Assembly: GCA_013397695.1 (NCBI GenBank)
Contig: VYZI01000998.1
Coordinates: forward strand, 32,394-96,393
Direction of reading: 5' to 3'
From: Centropus unirufus
Lineage: Eukaryota; Chordata; Aves; Cuculiformes; Centropidae
Length of the DNA stretch: 64,000 bases
Position numbers and translations under genes: made by a program. The first letter of the stretch is position 1. Every line of letters begins with the position of its first letter. This document shows, in pieces, positions 23,901-33,133 of the stretch. The notes beneath the pieces are model-generated. The model made no database searches and was not told the DNA's origin. It saw nothing but the letters and a program-made list of their open reading frames with translations.

Positions 23901-26900
23901 GGCCCTGCGCCCTTTTTCATCTCGCCCCACGCCCCTGGACCTGCACGCGTTGGTCTCTTTTCATGCAATTACAGAGGTTTCTCTGAAGATGCCCCCACAC
24001 AGTTGAGGTTTGGAGGAAGCCGAGGACCCCAGCTCTGCTCCAGGGGGGCGTGGAGTGCTTAGGAACACAGGTGGGGTTGGGCTCCGTGTTCTTTTAACTG
24101 CCAGGCAATGAGAACACTGGCACGTTGGAAGAAATGATGATATAAAGAGGAAGGCAGGCTTCTAGGTGGGTTGAGTTGAAACTTGCTGTTGGCAGGGTAG
24201 GCATGGGGAGCTGGCTCAGCCCTGGATCTTTTCCTGGAGCCAGCAGCTGTTGTGAGAGAACATCACGCCGGCAGGTGAGGCCTTTCTGCAAACAGAAACC
24301 TGGAGCTCTGTCAGGCTGGAGGTGCTGGTTGCAGGCAGCCCCCTGGCTCTGTTGACAACAGCAGATTTCTATCAACAAAGCTCTAGAATACAGAAGAGGT
24401 GCAGAACTCCAAGCCTCCTGGCTGTGGGCTCCGTGCCCCTTCCTGAAGGCCACAGGGCTTCAAGTGCATGAACTTTCCTCTGACCTGGCTGAGGCTTGAG
24501 CTCTGATTTTTAAATTCTTTGCTGTGTGTAGTAATGTCCGTCTGGACTTGGTGCTGGTGAGGCTGTATCTTGAATCCTGGGGTCAGTTTTGGGGCCTTTG
24601 CTCCAAGGAAAACCTTGAAGGGGCTGGAGCGCATCCAGAGCAGGGAACGGAACTGGGGAAGGGGCTGGAGCCCAGGGGTTCTGGGAGCAGCTGAAGGACC
24701 TGAGGCTGTTCAGCCTGGAAAAGAGGAGACTGAGGGAAGACCTCATCCCTCTCTGCAGCTCCTAGCAAGGAGGTTGTGGTGAGGTGAGTGCTGGGCTCTT
24801 CTCCCAAGGAACAAATGATAGGATGAGAGGACATGGCCTCAGGTTGTGCCAGGGGAGGGCTAGGTTGGACATTAGAAACAATTTCTTCACTGACAGAGTG
24901 ATGAAGCCCTGGCAGAGGCTGCCTAGGGCAGTGGTGGAGTCTCCATCCCTGGAGGGGTCCAAAAAATGTGTGTCTGTGGCACTTCAGGACATGGTTTAGC
25001 AGGCACCATGGGGCTGGGCTGCAGTGGGGATGAATGATCTTAGTCTTTTCCAATTATTCTGTGATTCTACAGCACAAATGCCCGAAAATAATAAACCTGT
25101 GAGCAGGCTTTGAGCAGGAGGTTTTTCTCTGACCATCACAGAGCTTTTTCGTGAGCTCCAAAGGCCTTTAAAGCCTTTTGGGTGGCTCTGAGAGCAGGAA
25201 TGTGACAGAGCCACACAGACAGGGCAGTAAATGACCTCATCTTCCCCACTTTGCTCTCCCAAAGCTGGTCAGCCCATCTGGGGCAAACGGCTGGACAGGA
25301 AGGCAGATGATGTTTTGGGGCAGCAACTGCTATGAAGGAACTCGGGTAACAGGATGGCTCTGTTTTTTCCCTCCCTCCTTAGGAGAGACAGAAGAGAAAG
25401 TGTCCCGGCACGTACCATTCCCAGGATGGGTTTTATTTAAGCAGGTTGGAGACAAAGGTCAAAGAAGAAATGTAACAGGGGTTGTTAGACATCCCATAAA
25501 AACCTCTACCTTGAAAAAAAACCACCCAGTGTTCGCTCTCTATGGCTTCTGCCATGATGTGGCTGTGAACCCTGGCTCAAGCTGGGTGTGCTCCAATCAA
25601 GGAGCGACTCAGGCCCCATCTGCCTGCTGGATCCTAATAAAAAGGAAAGATTATCTTCCAGCTAACTTCCTCCAGAAAGCACCCACGCCTTTTGTCACAC
25701 GTGCTGTAGTTGCTCTGCAATCAGTGATGCAATAGCAGTGGCTTGGAACCGCATCCTTCGGCACAGTGAAGTTTCTTGGGAAAGCTCTAACAGCCTCAAA
25801 ACCCTGATAAGACCAAGTTTGTTCTTTGTAGACTTTATAAGGGTAACCCGGAACAAAGGTGCTTCTGCATTTTTCCCAGTGCTCCCGGGAGACGCTTACT
25901 AACATCCTTGAACTGAGGTCAACCGTCTTGCCCATGATTTTCAAAGCCAGCCTGGGATTTCGGCACCCAGTTCCGATGAAGCCTGAAAGAATCTGCTGCC
26001 CAGAGCCTGTTGCAAGCTCTTGGCTGAGAAGGACTTGTTGCCTACACAGGTTCCACCCCTTTTGGAATTTCTCAGTCTGGATGCTCCTGAGAAAGACCAC
26101 AGTGATGAGGTGGTCAAAAAATACCAGCACCCTGCCCAGAAACCACCTTAAAAACAAGAGGTGATGTTAATGGATGGAGAGCAACCCTGGGGAGAAGGAC
26201 CTGGGGGTTTTGGTGGATGAGAAGCTCAACAGAAGCCAGCAGCGTGTGCTCACAGTCCAGAACCACCCGTGTCCTGGGCTGCATCCAGAGCAGTGGGACC
26301 AGCAGGGAGGGAGGGAGGGGATCCTGCTCCTCTGCTCTGGTGAGGCCCCACCTGGAGCCCTGGGGCCAGTTCTGGAGGCCTCAGTTCAGGAAGGACCTGG
26401 AGCTGGTGGAGTGAGGCCAGAGGAGGCCACAGAGATGATCCAAGGGCTGGAGCATCTCCCATGTGAGGCCAGGCTGAGAGAGTTGGGGTTGTTCAGCCTG
26501 GAAAAGAGAAGGCTCTGGGGAAACCTCAGAGCAGCTTCCAGGAATGAAAGGGGCTCCAAGAAAGCTGGGGAGGGGCTCTTGATGAGGGTGTGCAGGGATA
26601 GCACAAGGCGGGGGGCGGGGGACGGGACAGTTTCCAACTAGAAGAGGGGAGATTGAGACGAGATCTTAGGGAGAAATGTTTTGCTGTGAGGGTGGGGAGG
26701 CCCTGGCCCAGGTTGCCCAGAGCAGTGGTGGCTGCCCCATCCCTGGAGGTGTTCAGAGCCAGGTTGGATGAGGGTTGGAGCCCCCTGATGCAGTGGGAGG
26801 TGTCCCTGCCCACGGCAGGGATTGGAGCTGGATGGTTCCTTCCAAGCCAAACCACTCCATGATTCTCAGATTCTATGCAAAATGCAGAAGATTCAGGCTG

Positions 26901-28611
26901 CTCTTCTCATTTTGGTGGTTACCACCTCCCTTTCACCCATTCCATTATTCTGCAAGGAGGAGTTATGCAATGATAGAGGAATTTATTTTGATGGGCAAGA
27001 TCATTTGAAGCTGCAGATGCATTTTGGGTGGGTTATTTTGTTTTATCAACATTGTGGAGAAGCAGATCCTGTCACCCCATAAACAGAGAAACAAACAAAC
27101 AAGAAAGAGTTGAAAACCACCAGGGCTGGAAAGGAGCTAAACACCTGCACTGCCCACAAGGCCGAAAACGGAGATAAAAGAGCGGAGTTAGTGGGAAAAG
27201 GGTGTTGAAAATTGGCCAAGGAAACAAAGGGAATGGACTTTGCTTCTTTGCCCCTCTGCCCTGAGAAAGGGGAATCCCTTTCAGCAGCAAAGGATGCGAG
27301 AAGCAGACCTCAGCTGGATCCCAAGCTGGAGAGATATGGATAAATTACTTGGTCAGGCAGGAGAGCCAGGGTTGGTGCTGCCTGCGGAAGTTCAGGGCTT
27401 CAAGGAAGGATGGCAGAAAAGGCAGGAGGCACGTGGAATCTGAGTGAGGATGCTCCCACCCCACTTATTAGGGAGCTTTTGTCTTAAAAGAGATTAAAGC
27501 TCTGCAACTCAGCATGGACCACCGAGACGCCCTCCTGAAACCTGGAGCATCCCAGTATGGGAAGAGGAGGTGTAATTAAATGCAATTCTTAATCCTCTCT
27601 GAAGTGGGATTTGTTTTCCTTGTACATACCTGCCTCTTCTCCAGCTGCTCCATGTTGTGTTTCCTTTCTTCCTCGGAAAGGGGACAGGGTGGGGATGTGC
27701 GGATTGGGATAAGCAGCTGGCATATTTGCTCATGGACACTGACCCAGTCGGCTTGCTGATGGTCGACATCGCTACCAAAATAAGGGAAGAACACAGCTTT
27801 TGTTTGTTTGGAACTGATGTCAGGAAAGGGTTTTTGCCTGTTGTATCTCCCAGGCAAGAAGGAATTACCCCCGTGATTTGTGCAAACACATGCCATGCTC
27901 TTGATTTGATGTGGGCACCGTTGGAAGCAAGGAGGAATGCTTCAGCGGAGCATTCCCACTTCCAGCCCCACCGCTTTGCCCCCTGACCTTCATCCTGGGG
28001 CTGCTCTCTGCCTCCCTGCCTTCATCCCAGGCCTTGTTCCTGCCTCCTGGGCCTCATCCCTGCTGCCCTAGCTTCATCCTAGGAGTCATCTCTGTGTCCT
28101 AAGCCTCATCCTTGGGTCCTGAGCGCCATCCCAGAGCTGAACCCTGCCTCCTGGGCCTCACCCAGGCTTCACCTTAGGTGTCCTCTCTGTGTCCTAAGCC
28201 TCGTCCTTGGGTTTGTCCCTGTGTCCTGAACGCCATCTCAGGGATAATCCCTGCCCCTTGTCCCATCTCTGCCTCCCAAATCTTCCCCTGAGCCTTGTCC
28301 CAGGCTTTGTCCCTGCCTCAAGCCCCACCCAGGCCTTGTTCCTGCCTCCTGCCCTCACTCTGGGCGCTCTCTGTGCATCCCGACCTTTATTCCGGGGCTG
28401 CTCCCTGCTCTCTCGCCCAATCCCTGTGCTCCAGGGCTCCTCCCTCCTCCCAGGCCTCCGTCCCTCCCCAGCCCCGGGTGCTGCCCGGTGCCCCTCACCA
28501 GTAGGAGGTGAGGCGGCAGCCCTGGCAGCAAACCCGCCCGGCCGCCCCGCACAGCTCGCAGCGCGACGGCCCCGCGATCCCCTGCTTCGGGCACCGCGCG
28601 GACCCCGCCAT
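14795..28611 (-). CDS. ZMYND12: Zinc finger MYND-type protein 12
   Basis: Coding exons in transcript order: 28499-28611, 27630-27771, 21676-21847, 20389-20558, 18987-19109, 17860-17980, 15984-16129, 14795-14914. They total 1107 bases, 368 residues plus stop; the human protein is about 365. The N-terminal MYND finger spans exons 1-2: CELC (18, 21), CQGC (29, 32), C38 completed across the junction, H42, H51 and C55. The rest is alpha-helical, TPR-like, with matches to human ZMYND12 such as ELVPAYLLLAEAS-type text in exon 3, GYFHMANIF in exon 5 and IWHAFL in exon 6. Known: an axonemal protein of sperm flagella that works with TTC29, with human variants causing sperm immotility. Start: ATG with G at -3 and +4, then the MYND exon. 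All seven splice phases agree. Confidence 0.95.
15461..15750 (-). mobile_element. CR1 LINE fragment
   Basis: Begins TCACAGAATCCTGGAATGG and runs through the GGACACCTCCCA block. In ZMYND12 intron 7, same orientation as the gene. Confidence 0.85.
15984..16129 (-). CDS. ZMYND12: ZMYND12 exon 7
   Basis: 146 bases between ATGCAG and GTAAGT. Encodes EAQRAELSRILSRVLNVREK and the following helix. Confidence 0.94.
17023..17820. repeat. 45-bp minisatellite split by CR1
   Basis: Units of exactly 45 bases start at about 17615, 17660, 17705 and 17750, with a partial unit from 17795, and one more copy at 17023 beyond the CR1 insertion. The core is GGGTTCTTCAACCCTACCAC, then CATCCAT. The unit is a multiple of three and has no stop in one minus-strand frame. 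Confidence 0.92.
17068..17612 (-). mobile_element. CR1 LINE inserted in a 45-bp minisatellite
   Basis: Begins CATAGAATCATGGAATGG and ends near the GGGTCTCACAAG segment. Copies of the same 45-base unit lie directly on both sides (17023-17067 and from 17615), so it landed inside the array. Confidence 0.85.
17860..17980 (-). CDS. ZMYND12: ZMYND12 exon 6
   Basis: 121 bases between GATAG and GTAAGC. Encodes VTSIWHAFLLKSVQAQEQAL. The frame stays open past the donor into a 45-bp minisatellite; the splice shown keeps phase with exon 7. Confidence 0.92.
18729..18893 (+). mobile_element. CR1 LINE 3' end
   Basis: ATTGCCCAGAGCA through CCATCCCTGGAGGTGTTCAGG to a TTCTATGATTCC tail. In ZMYND12 intron 5, antisense to the gene. 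Confidence 0.85.
18987..19109 (-). CDS. ZMYND12: ZMYND12 exon 5
   Basis: 123 bases, phase 0 to phase 0, donor GTTGGT. Encodes VYLASATFGLKSVEAAGGYF and a following TPR-like helix pair. Confidence 0.93.
20389..20558 (-). CDS. ZMYND12: ZMYND12 exon 4
   Basis: 170 bases. The acceptor is TTCCAG at 20559. An AG 20 bases further in (CTACAG) would drop residues matching the human protein, and only the outer acceptor keeps phase with exon 3. Ends LYHLANE at donor GTAAGC. Confidence 0.93.
20738..20877 (+). mobile_element. CR1 LINE 3' end
   Basis: Starts at GCCCCATCCCTGGAGGTGTT and ends at CAAACCATTCCATGA. In ZMYND12 intron 3. Confidence 0.85.
21676..21847 (-). CDS. ZMYND12: ZMYND12 exon 3
   Basis: 172 bases between CACAG and GTAAGT. 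Encodes the first TPR-like helices, LDGKHEQALPAALHALRF through LLAEAS. Confidence 0.95.
23163..23446 (+). mobile_element. CR1 LINE 3' part
   Basis: Runs from a GCTCTGGACCAGGGAGTG segment through GGTGGGGAGGCCCTGGCCCA to TTTCCATGATT. In ZMYND12 intron 2. Confidence 0.85.
24545..25071 (+). mobile_element. CR1 LINE, second subfamily
   Basis: Contains GGGCTCTTCTCCCAAGGAAC, GGACATGGCCTCAGGTTGTG and AATTTCTTCACTGACAGAGT, ending CTGTGATTCTAC. Closely resembles the copy at 60270-60697. In ZMYND12 intron 2. Confidence 0.85.
26170..26872 (+). mobile_element. CR1 LINE, about 700 bp
   Basis: Starts GGATGGAGAGCAACCCTGGG, a more 5' part of CR1 than most copies here, and ends CATGATTCTCAGATTCTATG. In ZMYND12 intron 2. 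Confidence 0.88.
27630..27771 (-). CDS. ZMYND12: ZMYND12 exon 2
   Basis: 142 bases between TGGTAG and GTATGT. Completes Cys38 and supplies H42, H51 and C55 of the MYND finger, then the SEEERKHNMEQLEKRQ helix. Confidence 0.95.
27985..28365. repeat. Imperfect GCCTCATCC-type repeats, ~95-bp spacing
   Basis: TCTGTGTCCTAAGCCTC(A/G)TC is found at 28091 and 28186, each followed by CCTTGGGT and GCCATC. Shorter CCTGGGCCTCA units surround them. In ZMYND12 intron 1. Confidence 0.65.
28499..28611 (-). CDS. ZMYND12: ZMYND12 exon 1 (coding part)
   Basis: 113 bases from the ATG at 28611 to donor GTGAGG. Encodes 37 residues and two bases of Cys38, and contains the first four MYND zinc ligands. Confidence 0.93.
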
Positions 28612-28629
28612 CCCCCGCCCCGCCGCTGC

Positions 28630-28643
28630 GTTGCCAAGGCGAT
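28630..28643. promoter_or_regulatory. RFX X-box-like site upstream of ZMYND12
   Basis: GTTGCCAAGGCGAT: one perfect X-box half site (GTTGCC) and one imperfect half, ending 19 bases before the ZMYND12 ATG. RFX factors drive many axonemal genes through such sites. The link here is inferred from motif and position. Confidence 0.5.
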
Positions 28644-28644
28644 G

Positions 28645-28654
28645 CTTCCGGAAG
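28645..28654. promoter_or_regulatory. Palindromic ETS site CTTCCGGAAG
   Basis: A perfect 10-base palindrome giving an ETS core on each strand, a usual element of bidirectional CpG promoters. It sits between the X-box and the first CCAAT unit. Confidence 0.55.
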
Positions 28655-28668
28655 GAGGGGCAGCGCTG

Positions 28669-29100
28669 ATTGGTAGAAAGGGCCAGGAGGCGGAGCAAAT
28701 TGGCCGAAAGGGCAGGGACGGGATGAGCCTATAGGCTGAAAGCTCCTTGAGGGGCGGAGATGATTGCCCGAAAGGGCAGGGAGGGGCAGGGTAGAGAGAG
28801 GCGGGCCGGATTGGCTGAAAGGGCAGAGGGGGGCTGGTCGGATTGGCGGAACGGACAGGGAGGGGCGAGGCTGATTGGCCGAAAGGGCAGAGAGGGGACG
28901 GGCAGAGAGAAAAGGAGCGGATTGGCCGAAAGGGCAGGAGGGGCGGAGCGGATTGGCTAAAGGGGCAGGGAGGGGCGGGGCAGACATGAGGGGATCGGAT
29001 TGGCCGAAAGGGCACAGAAGGGCGGGGCATAGATAGGCTGTTCGGATTGGCCGAAAGAGCGCGGAGCGGCAGAACGGATTGGCTGAGAGGGACAGAAAGG
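28669..29100. repeat. CCAAT/GC-box minisatellite in the ZMYND12-PPCS promoter
   Basis: ATTGG (CCAAT on the minus strand), usually followed by CCGAAAGGGCAGGGAGGGGC or close variants, occurs at 28669, 28699, 28810, 28842, 28874, 28921, 28952, 28999, 29046 and 29078, with decayed copies at 28731 and 28763. Steps are 30, 32, 32, 47, 32, 32, 47, 31, 47, 47, 32. GGGCGG Sp-type boxes lie between units. Confidence 0.92.
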
Positions 29101-29143
29101 GCGGGGCGAAGAGCCCGGAAGTGTCAAGGCGGAAGAGGAAGGT

Positions 29144-29862
29144 NNNNNNNNNNNNNNNNNNNNNNNNNNNNNNNNNNNNNNNNNNNNNNNNNNNNNNNNN
29201 NNNNNNNNNNNNNNNNNNNNNNNNNNNNNNNNNNNNNNNNNNNNNNNNNNNNNNNNNNNNNNNNNNNNNNNNNNNNNNNNNNNNNNNNNNNNNNNNNNNN
29301 NNNNNNNNNNNNNNNNNNNNNNNNNNNNNNNNNNNNNNNNNNNNNNNNNNNNNNNNNNNNNNNNNNNNNNNNNNNNNNNNNNNNNNNNNNNNNNNNNNNN
29401 NNNNNNNNNNNNNNNNNNNNNNNNNNNNNNNNNNNNNNNNNNNNNNNNNNNNNNNNNNNNNNNNNNNNNNNNNNNNNNNNNNNNNNNNNNNNNNNNNNNN
29501 NNNNNNNNNNNNNNNNNNNNNNNNNNNNNNNNNNNNNNNNNNNNNNNNNNNNNNNNNNNNNNNNNNNNNNNNNNNNNNNNNNNNNNNNNNNNNNNNNNNN
29601 NNNNNNNNNNNNNNNNNNNNNNNNNNNNNNNNNNNNNNNNNNNNNNNNNNNNNNNNNNNNNNNNNNNNNNNNNNNNNNNNNNNNNNNNNNNNNNNNNNNN
29701 NNNNNNNNNNNNNNNNNNNNNNNNNNNNNNNNNNNNNNNNNNNNNNNNNNNNNNNNNNNNNNNNNNNNNNNNNNNNNNNNNNNNNNNNNNNNNNNNNNNN
29801 NNNNNNNNNNNNNNNNNNNNNNNNNNNNNNNNNNNNNNNNNNNNNNNNNNNNNNNNNNNNNN
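29144..29862. other. Assembly gap, 719 N
   Basis: Run of N between the shared promoter and PPCS intron 1. By gene order and exon phase it must contain PPCS exon 1, the largest coding exon. The true length is unknown. Confidence 0.97.
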
Positions 29863-30202
29863 AGGACCTGGGGAACTGGGGGCAGGGTGGGGGTGTGTGT
29901 GTGTGTGGCAGATGGGGAGCTCAGGGGGGATCCCAGGGGTCATGGGGGGACCCCAGCTTTAGGGGATGGGGCAGGGGACAACCCTGAGGTTTGGGGGCAA
30001 GATGAGGGTGGGGGGGCTCGGCGTGAGGGTCCCCAGTGGGTGGCAGCGTCAGCGGGGACACCCTGTGGGGCTCAGCCATGGGGTCCTTGGACTCTATGGT
30101 TCCATAAGGGTGGCCTGGGCAGCTCTGGTCTGTCCTGGGGCTCCCTGTGCCCAGCTGCTCCCTCTGTGCCATGGGGGCTGACAGGAATTGTCCTTCCCGC
30201 AG

Positions 30203-30306
30203 GCTCCAGTGTCATGTTCTACCTGGCAGCTGCGGTGTCGGATTTCTACATCCCCGCCTCGGAGATGCCAGAGCACAAGATCCAGTCCACAGAGGGGCCC
30301 CTGCAG
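30203..30306 (+). CDS. PPCS: PPCS exon 2
   Basis: 104 bases between CCGCAG and GTGAGG. Encodes SSVMFYLAAAVSDFYIPASE to the GPLQ junction. Confidence 0.94.
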
Positions 30307-32345
30307 GTGAGGCACCCCTTGGCCTGGGACCCTTCCTCCCCTCTCAGCATCCGGCTGGAGTCACAGGATTTGGGAAAGCCTGGGAAGGGAGGGGGCTCAC
30401 TGGGCAAGGAATTGGGAATGGGAGGGAGCATTTCCAAGGGGGCACAATCCAGTGGAAATAGTGGAGTTGCATCATTTTATCCTTGTGACTTGAGTGAGGC
30501 AGGATCGGTCTTGATCTGGCTTGATGACATCTGTGTTTGGAATGGGATGAAGGGGGTAACGAGCAGACTTTTATCCTTAGGATTGGAAAGATGAGACCCC
30601 ACGTGGTTCCTGGTGGCAGACGCAGAGGTCAGGAAGCTGGAAAACAGCTCTTTTCCTGCTTTTTTTCCCCTGTGTTTTGGCATATTTATGCTTAAAGAGT
30701 CACTGGGATGAAGGGTTAGGGTTTGGCAAGCTGCCTGGATTGTGGAGACTTCAAAACTTGGAATTAATCAGGGAATCATGGAATGATTTGGGTTGGAAGG
30801 GACCTCAAATCCCATTCTGTTCCAATTCCTGTCATGGGCAGGGACACCTCCCATTGGATCAGGGGGCTCCAAGCCCCATCCAACCTGGCCTTCAACACCT
30901 CCAGGGATGGGGCAGCTTTAATTTGTTCTTCATCTCCCTCTGCCTGTGTTTATATTCCCCCGTGAGTTTTAGCTCTTAAATAACAATGTTTATGACTTAC
31001 TACAGACCTGCTTCATCGTTTAAAAACCTCTCGGCAAATTGTTGATACCAGAGTGAGAGTTTAATTTAATTTTACAGGGATTTTTTTAACCTTGTTTGGT
31101 CAGATCTGACCATGTACTGTTCTGGAGAACCTCCCAGTCTAAATAAAATGTGAAGTGAAGCTGGAATTTCCCTAGAACCATTCCCGTCTCTTATTAAAAT
31201 ACATTATTTTAGAGTCATGTAATCATAGAATCACCAGGTTGGAAAAGACCTCTGAGACAGAGTCCAGCCATTCTTGTCCACCCCTGTACTTGATCCTTGA
31301 GTACCTCATCTTCCCGGCTTTCAAATCCCTCCAGGGATGGGGACTCCACCCCCTCCCTGGCAGCTGCTCCAGTGTCCAATGACCCTTTTGATGAAGGATT
31401 TTTTCCTGCTGTCCAACCTGACCCTGCCCTGGTGAATGTCCTTGAGGCCATTCCCCCTCATCCCATCCCCTGGCACTTGAGAGAAGAGCCCAGCACCCAC
31501 CTCTCCACCCCCTCCTTCCAGGCAGTTAGAGGCAGGGATGAGCTCTCCCCTCAGCCTCCTCTTCTCCAGCCTCAACAACCCCAGCTCCCTCAGCTGCTCC
31601 TCACAACCCTTCTTCTCCAGCCCCTTCCCAGCTCCGTTCCCTTCTCTGAATGTGCTCCTGGACCTCAAGGTCCTTCTTGGAGTGAGGGGCCTGGAACTGA
31701 ACGCAGGATTCCAGATGTGGTCTCACCAGTGCCGAGTCCAGGGGCAGAATCCCCTCCCTGCTCCTGCTGGCCACGCTGGTTGGCCTTCTTGGCCACCTGA
31801 GCCACTGCTGGCTCAGGTTCAGCCACTGCCAACCAAGACTCCCAGGTCCTTCTCCTCCAGGCAGCTTCCAGCCCCTCTTCCCCAAGCCTGGAGCTACACA
31901 GGGTTGTTGTGTCCCAAGTGCAGGACTCTGCACTTGGCCTTGTTGAACCTCATCCCACTGGTCTCATCCCATGGATCTCATCCCATTGTGCTGACTCTTC
32001 TCTCTGCTCTCCCTGCTGCAGATCACCATGAAGATGGTGCCAAAAATGCTTTCTCCGCTCGTCAAGGAATGGGCCCCGGAGGCGTTTGTGATTTCCTTCA
32101 AACTGGAGACGGATCCTTTGATCCTAATTGATAAATCACGGCAGGCTCTGGAGAAATACCGGCACCAGGTGGTGGTGGCAAACATCCTGGAGTCACGGAG
32201 AACCTCGGTTATCATTGTCACCAAAGACTCCCAGACTCCCTTGTTGCTGTCAGAGGAGGAGGTGGAGCGAGGCATGGAGATAGAGGAGAAGATCGTGAGC
32301 TGCCTCCAGCACCAGCACACGGCGTTCATGGAGAAGAGGGCCTGA
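30203..32345 (+). CDS. PPCS: Phosphopantothenoylcysteine synthetase, exons 2-3 (5' end lost in gap)
   Basis: Second enzyme of coenzyme A synthesis: nucleotide-dependent joining of 4'-phosphopantothenate to cysteine in the cytosol, as a homodimer. Exons 30203-30306 and 32022-32345 give the C-terminal ~142 residues of a protein near 310 in mammals. Diagnostic text close to human PPCS: MFYLAAAVSDFY, SEMPEHKIQS, MKMVPKMLSPLVK, SFKLETDP, HQVVVANILESR, LLLSEEE and the ending HTAFMEKRA. Exon 2 begins with the last two bases of a codon, so exon 1 ends in phase 1. Exon 1, with the start and the N-terminal half, falls in the gap at 29144-29862. No break seen in the visible part. No AATAAA was found within 600 bases after the stop. 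Confidence 0.95.
30772..30915 (-). mobile_element. CR1 LINE 3' end
   Basis: GGAATCATGGAATGATTTGG to CCAGGGATGGGGCAGC. In PPCS intron 2. Confidence 0.85.
31220..31965 (-). mobile_element. CR1 LINE, about 745 bp
   Basis: Begins TAATCATAGAATCACCAGGT, passes CTCTCCACCCCCTCCTTCCA and CCTCAACAACCCCAGCTCCC, and ends among GTGCAGGACTCTGCACTTGG text. In PPCS intron 2. Confidence 0.88.
32022..32345 (+). CDS. PPCS: PPCS exon 3 (terminal)
   Basis: 324 bases from CTGCAG to TGA: 107 residues starting ITMKMVPKML, including SFKLETD and VVVANIL. Confidence 0.96.
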   Translation: MTMKMVPKMLSPLVKEWAPEAFVISFKLETDPLILIDKSRQALEKYRHQVVVANILESRRTSVIIVTKDSQTPLLLSEEEVERGMEIEEKIVSCLQHQHTAFMEKRA

Positions 32346-32913
32346 AGGCCCTGCCTCTGGGTGACATTGTGGAGTCTTCATCCAAGGTAATTCCTCAGCG
32401 GAATGCTGTGGGAAAGGCCAAGGCCATGTCACTTCAACAGCTTGGTGGTCCTTGTTGTCACCTGCTTTGACAAAGACAAATACACGGAAGTGAAATTCCC
32501 AAGGTTGATCTTTGTTCTGGTGTCTCCTGAAGGATGGGGTTGGATCCCTTTATTCCGGTCCCAGGGAAGGTGGAGAAAAAGGGGTTTATGTCTGTACATA
32601 AAAGATTTTATTGACTCTGCCTCATCCAACGAATTTTTTGCGGCCGGAAGGAATGGTGCTTTGTGGGGAAATCCCATCTCCTGGTGATTGGAGGGGAGCC
32701 GGAGGGGAAAGTGGAGGAGGAAGGAGGTGATGGTTCCTTGGGATGGGCTCCCAGGGGATGTACTGGATGTGCACGTCAGGAGCTCTGGTGGTTCCAACCA
32801 TCCCGGCTGGAGCAGCGCCCCCAGAACTGCTGCTGGACCTGGGGTTCCCCTCCCTCTCCCTTCCTCCCTCCTTCCCTCCCTCATGCTCCTGCTGGGTGAG
32901 ACTGTGCCCCCTC

Positions 32914-33133
32914 ATTAGCATACATGCATATGAGTGTATGCTAAAGAGTGGGGTGGGCTTCGAGGTGCAGAAGCATATCCTAATGATGGGCATTGTCTCA
33001 TTGGATATGAATGTATGCTAATAAGGGGAGGGATCAACTGCACATGTTGCATGCTAATGAGGGGGTGGGATCTTGCTATGTATGTATGCTAATTACAGGA
33101 GGCGTGGCCAAATTGTATGGGAGCATGTGCTAA
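32914..33133. repeat. ATGCTAAT (octamer-like) tandem repeats
   Basis: ATGCTAAT or a one-base variant at 32938, 33015, 33051, 33086 and 33126, plus an inverted copy ATTAGCAT at 32914. They are commonly followed by (N)AGG(G)GG(T/A)GGG. The motif resembles POU/octamer sites. The array grades into the GGCGTGG repeats. Confidence 0.75.

Larger units (their letters stand above)
21848..27629 (-). other. ZMYND12: ZMYND12 intron 2
   Basis: The largest ZMYND12 intron, about 5.8 kb. Contains three CR1 copies and no other exon-like sequence that could be supported. Confidence 0.7.
28612..29143. promoter_or_regulatory. Head-to-head promoter region, ZMYND12 / PPCS
   Basis: GC-rich stretch from the ZMYND12 ATG to the assembly gap, with CCAAT boxes, GC boxes, an X-box-like site and ETS cores at 28645 and about 29115 (CCCGGAAGTG). 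PPCS must begin in the adjoining gap, so both genes probably share it. No TATA box seen. Confidence 0.7.

Noticed and set aside
28194..29030. 278-codon minus-strand Pro/Ser/Arg-rich frame
   Set aside because: Shadow of the CCAAT/GC-box array running through ZMYND12 exon 1 in the wrong frame.
29047..30594. 515-codon plus-strand open frame (and its minus-strand partner 28957-29943)
   Set aside because: Most of it is the run of N translated as X; the ends are promoter minisatellite and intron.
32346..32900. Search for a canonical poly(A) signal of PPCS
   Set aside because: No AATAAA or ATTAAA seen on the plus strand, so no 3' end is called.
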